From the NCBI GenBank assembly GCA_910585535.1, contig CAJUFK010000074.1:1-16611 (forward strand): DNA of 16,611 nucleotides, written 5' to 3'. A program made the position numbers and the translations under genes. Every line of letters begins with the position of its first letter. The stretch's first letter is position 1. Shown here piece after piece: positions 13,934 through 16,611 of the stretch. Under the pieces are notes generated by a model. The model worked only from the letters and a program-made list of their open reading frames with translations, had not been told where the DNA came from and made no database searches. Origin of the DNA: an uncultured Angelakisella sp. GTDB lineage: Bacteria; Bacillota; Clostridia; Oscillospirales; Ruminococcaceae.

Positions 13934-13999
13934 ATGGATCACCCCGGCGCCCGAAAGGGTGTCGTTGAAATGCTGGAGCAGCTTCGCGCCCAGTTGTAG
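13934..13999 (+). CDS. Possible 21-residue small protein or leader peptide
   Basis: ATG 13934 follows AGAAAGGGA and opens a 21-codon frame ending at TAG 13997-13999: MDHPGARKGV VEMLEQLRAQL, written in two parts. The second half would form an amphipathic helix. It lies between the WapI-like gene (11 bases away) and the second MBOAT gene (32 bases away). The size is too small for composition evidence. It may be a chance frame. Confidence 0.3.
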   Translation: MDHPGARKGVVEMLEQLRAQL

Positions 14000-14030
14000 G
14001 AAACAAACCGGAAAGGAGGAAGCCCCTGTC

Positions 14031-15398
14031 ATGCACATCTACACCCTGTCCTTCCTCCTGGTCTTTCTGCCCATCACCGCCCTTTTGTACTACACCGTCC
14101 CAGCCCACTACCGGGTGTTCGTCCTCTTTCTGGCCTCCCTCTACTTCTACGCCTCCCTGTCCACCCTGGGGCTGGCTGTTATGCTGGCTTCGGTGGGGCT
14201 GGATCTGCTGGCGGCCAAGCCCCTGTTCCTCTGGGGGAAGGGGGACCGCCGGGCCCGGCTGCTGCTCTTCCTGGCGGCGGCGAAGAATATCTTCCTTTTT
14301 GTAGTCCTCTCCACCCTCAGCCAGCTGCGCCAAACCGAGATGCCTCTGGGGGTGGTGGTCTACGCGTTTACCAGCCTGGGGTATCTGGTGGACCTGTACA
14401 ACGGGGAGGCCGACCTGGTGGTGGATCCCTACGAGTACGGCCTTTTCTGCTGCTTCTTTGGCAAGATCTATGTAGGCCCAATCCTCTCCTACAACGATTT
14501 TTCCCGGCAGCTGCGGGAGTTTCGCCCCTCCCTGACCAAGATCGGCTCCGGATCGGTTTTCCTCCTCCACGGTTTGGCAAAAAAGGTGATTCTGGCCGAC
14601 TCCCTGGCCCTTCTCACCGAGGAACTCCGGGCCATCCCCTATCTGGATAAAACCGTTCTGTCGGTGTGGATGCTTATTATCTGTTCCATCTTCCAGGTCT
14701 ACTACACCCTTTCCGGTTTCAGCGATATGGCCCGGGGCATTGGGGGCATCTTTGGCCTGGAACTGCCGGAAAACTTCCATTACCCCCTCCAGTCCGAGTC
14801 GGTCACCGACTTCTTCTCCCGTTTTAACATCTCCGCCAACCGTTTTGTCCGCAAGTATGTCTACGGTGCCTTGGGGGCGGAGGACAACGGCAGACTGGCC
14901 ACCACCCTCAACATTATGCTCATCACCATGCTTATGGGCCTGTGGTACGGCATCCGCCTGAACTATCTGATCTGGGGGGCCTCTTTGGGGCTGTTCATCG
15001 TCCTGGAGACCATCTGGGGGGAGGCGCTGTTTGACCGCCTGCCCACGCTGGTAAGGCGGCTCTACACCCTGGTGGTCATCATCGTATCCTTCGCCTGGTA
15101 CTCCAGCTATTCCTTTTCCCAGGGGGCTTTTTACCTCCAAACCATGTTCGGCCTGCGGACCTGGGATTTTCTCCGGGGCCTTGTGGGAGGCGCCTACGCC
15201 CTGCCCTGGAGCGGGGAGACCCTTTACATCCTTTTGGAAAACTGGCTCCTTTTGGTGGTCTGCCTTCTGGTCTGCACCAGCTTTATCCACCGCAACGCCC
15301 AGCGCCTGCACCACCGCTTCCCCCGGCTGATGGAGGGGGTTACGTTCCTCACCAACACCATGCTTTTTACCGGGGTCCTGGCCTTTATGGCCGGATAA
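14031..15398 (+). CDS. MBOAT-family membrane protein lacking both catalytic histidines
   Basis: A 455-residue polytopic membrane protein, full length for AlgI-type MBOATs and clearly related to the 1969-3348 product. Shared blocks include PLGVVVYAFTSLGYLVDLYNG, VGPILSYNDF, LSGFSDMARGIGGIFG and ENFHYPL. At the first conserved site, where the intact protein has WRRWH, this one reads FSRFN (Asn266 for His). At the second, GLWHG becomes GLWYG (Tyr306 for His). Both sites align without gaps and both are 40 residues apart in each protein. ATG 14031 follows AAAGGAGGA about 10 bases away. There are no frameshifts or stops. It is in an operon with the DHHW-like gene 23 bases on. By family knowledge it should not acetylate by the usual mechanism. 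Its role is unknown. Confidence 0.9.
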   Translation: MHIYTLSFLLVFLPITALLYYTVPAHYRVFVLFLASLYFYASLSTLGLAVMLASVGLDLLAAKPLFLWGKGDRRARLLLFLAAAKNIFLFVVLSTLSQLRQTEMPLGVVVYAFTSLGYLVDLYNGEADLVVDPYEYGLFCCFFGKIYVGPILSYNDFSRQLREFRPSLTKIGSGSVFLLHGLAKKVILADSLALLTEELRAIPYLDKTVLSVWMLIICSIFQVYYTLSGFSDMARGIGGIFGLELPENFHYPLQSESVTDFFSRFNISANRFVRKYVYGALGAEDNGRLATTLNIMLITMLMGLWYGIRLNYLIWGASLGLFIVLETIWGEALFDRLPTLVRRLYTLVVIIVSFAWYSSYSFSQGAFYLQTMFGLRTWDFLRGLVGGAYALPWSGETLYILLENWLLLVVCLLVCTSFIHRNAQRLHHRFPRLMEGVTFLTNTMLFTGVLAFMAG

Positions 15399-15421
15399 TC
15401 CCTTGAAAGGAGGTCCCGCCT

Positions 15422-16543
15422 GTGACCGGGAAAAAACGCCTTCTCCCCCTGGGCTTTATGGTGATCCTGTGCGGGATCACCCTTTCCGCCGTCCTCCGGG
15501 ATCCCGACGGAGCCGCCGGCGTTCTCCGCCGGGGGTGGGATCATCCTGCCATTCTGGCGGAAGCCCTGGAGGAGTTTCTCCAGGAGAATCTTCCCTTCCG
15601 GGAGGAGCTTCGGGGCGGTGTCCTGCGCCTGCGGATGCTGGGGGGCTCCTCGGAGCAGAACGGCGTCTTTCTGGTGGAGGACGGGCTGGTGGAGAACCTG
15701 ACCGTAACCGGGGACACTACGCTGCACCGAAACAACACCCGCCAGATCCTGGCGGTTATGGAGCGGTCCTCCTCGCCGGCCCACTTTATGCTCATCCCCA
15801 CTGCCTGTGCCATTTACCAGGACCGCCTGCCGGAGTATGCCCCCCTGTACAACCAGCGGGGGTACATCGACAACACCTATAAGCAGTTCTACGGGACCGC
15901 CTCCACGGTGGATGCCTACAACGCCCTCCTTTACTCGGACAGCGATTACCTCTATTACCGCACCGAGGGCAGCCTCACCACGCTGGGGGGGTATGCCCTT
16001 TACCAGGTTTTGGGGGCGCGGCTGGGGTTTGTTCCCCGGCCCCTGAGTCAGTTTGAGATCGATTACCAGGTCCACGACTACTATGGAAACCTTTACCAGA
16101 GATGGGGCTACGGCGGGGTTCGGGGGGATGTCATCGCAACCTGCCGGGACACACAGGGCGGCACGACCAGCCGGGTTCTCAACTGGGAGCGGTACGGCCC
16201 AAAGACCTATCACACCCTTTACCCTCGGGAGGCGGCGGTCTCTGGCGACGGTTTGGATGTGATTCTAGGCGGGCACGCTCCCCGCATTGAGATTTTTACC
16301 GAGGGGGGGCGGAGCAGTTCCCTGCTGGTATTGGGGGATCGGACGGCGCTTTCCTACCTGCCTTTTTTGGCGGGGCACTATCAAAAGATTACGTTTCTGG
16401 ATCTTTCCCTTCTCACTGCCAGTGAGATTGGGGCTTTTGATCCGGATGACTATACGCAGATCCTTTTTGCCTACTCGATGGACACCTACCTAAACACCGA
16501 ACACCCCTCAAAAGCGGGCGAATTGGGCCCTGCGGCGGGCTAG
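15422..16543 (+). CDS. DHHW-like protein with degenerate catalytic triad
   Basis: A 373-residue protein with one N-terminal membrane segment (about residues 6-24) and an extracytoplasmic domain related to the 3367-4620 product. Where the intact paralogue reads YRTDHHWTTDG, this one reads YRTEGSLTTLG: Glu182 replaces Asp, Ser184 replaces the catalytic His, and Trp is lost. Where the nucleophile block is VIKDSYGN, this one has VLGDRTAL, with Arg307 for Ser. GTG 15422 is the start, set by AAAGGAGG at 15406-15413. The final residues (about PAAG) and TAG stop come from a family 2 repeat. The frame is intact over the rest of its length. It is likely the dedicated partner of the histidine-less MBOAT. 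Function is unknown. Confidence 0.85.
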   Translation: MTGKKRLLPLGFMVILCGITLSAVLRDPDGAAGVLRRGWDHPAILAEALEEFLQENLPFREELRGGVLRLRMLGGSSEQNGVFLVEDGLVENLTVTGDTTLHRNNTRQILAVMERSSSPAHFMLIPTACAIYQDRLPEYAPLYNQRGYIDNTYKQFYGTASTVDAYNALLYSDSDYLYYRTEGSLTTLGGYALYQVLGARLGFVPRPLSQFEIDYQVHDYYGNLYQRWGYGGVRGDVIATCRDTQGGTTSRVLNWERYGPKTYHTLYPREAAVSGDGLDVILGGHAPRIEIFTEGGRSSSLLVLGDRTALSYLPFLAGHYQKITFLDLSLLTASEIGAFDPDDYTQILFAYSMDTYLNTEHPSKAGELGPAAG

Positions 16544-16611
16544 CGCCCGCACGCACACCCTCCCCGGCGCTCCGCGCCTAAGGGTTGTGCCGGGACTTGA
16601 GTTGTGCCTGG
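16531..16611 (+). repeat. MITE-like structured repeat, family 2, copy c (cut by window end)
   Basis: GCGGGC-TAGC-GCCCGC hairpin, then CACACCCTCCCC, the GGCGC-TCC-GCGCC hairpin, GGTTGTGCCGGGAC and AGTTGTGCCTGG, where the window ends. Same orientation as copy a, and like copy a it sits at the end of a DHHW-type gene. Its TAG (16541-16543) ends that gene. Confidence 0.8.

Noticed and set aside
13869..15314. A 481-codon minus-strand frame opposite the second MBOAT gene
   Set aside because: Q/G/P-rich translation without motifs. The plus strand carries a clear membrane protein.
15422..16543. Pseudogene call for the second DHHW-like gene (and for 14031-15398)
   Set aside because: No frameshift or internal stop, good ribosome-binding sites, near-normal length and usual codon use. 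Only the catalytic residues are changed.

Overview
The window looks like a chromosomal segment from a GC-rich Gram-positive gut-type clostridium (Bacillota, probably Oscillospiraceae-like). The reasons are strong AGGAGG ribosome-binding sites, sigma-A promoters, classic Firmicute SAM-I and FMN riboswitches, RecD2 and ComF, and strong G/C preference at third codon positions. Genus cannot be set from the sequence alone. No phage, integrase, transposase, CRISPR array, rRNA or tRNA was seen.

Layout: (1) 1-419 holds a structured intergenic repeat and the promoter of cca (CCA-adding enzyme, 420-1778). (2) 1969-4620 is a two-gene polysaccharide O-acetylation module: an AlgI-type MBOAT protein and a DHHW/AlgX-type partner, both with intact catalytic residues. 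(3) 4621-5168 is a gene-free island built of repeats and hairpins. (4) 5169-6394 is a three-gene run: an MmcQ/YjbR-like gene and two unrecognised genes. (5) 6398-6501 has a promoter-like pair running into a cloverleaf-shaped inverted-repeat element, followed by an HD-domain protein gene (6588-7166). (6) On the minus strand lie metK (with SAM-I riboswitch) and ribU (with FMN riboswitch), ending against the HD gene at a shared terminator. (7) A small membrane-protein gene (9732-10085) is followed by the overlapping pair recD2-comF (10277-13130). (8) After another repeat comes a five-gene run: a DUF3006-like gene, a WapI-immunity-like gene, a possible 21-codon gene, a second MBOAT gene and a second DHHW-like gene.

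The most notable observation is in region 8. The second MBOAT/DHHW pair can be aligned without gaps to the first around the active sites, yet it has lost both conserved MBOAT histidines (to Asn and Tyr) and all three SGNH/DHHW catalytic residues (Asp to Glu, His to Ser, Ser to Arg). Both reading frames are otherwise full-length with good ribosome-binding sites. This looks like a paired, maintained pseudo-enzyme version of an O-acetyltransferase system rather than decay.

A second theme is structured repeats. One family (about 175-200 bp, two copies) carries four hairpins with a compensatory base-pair change. Another (about 100-120 bp, three copies, MITE-like) always sits at the 3' end of a gene and in two cases supplies the stop codon. 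A single 76-bp cloverleaf element has three hairpins, each with a 3-nt loop.
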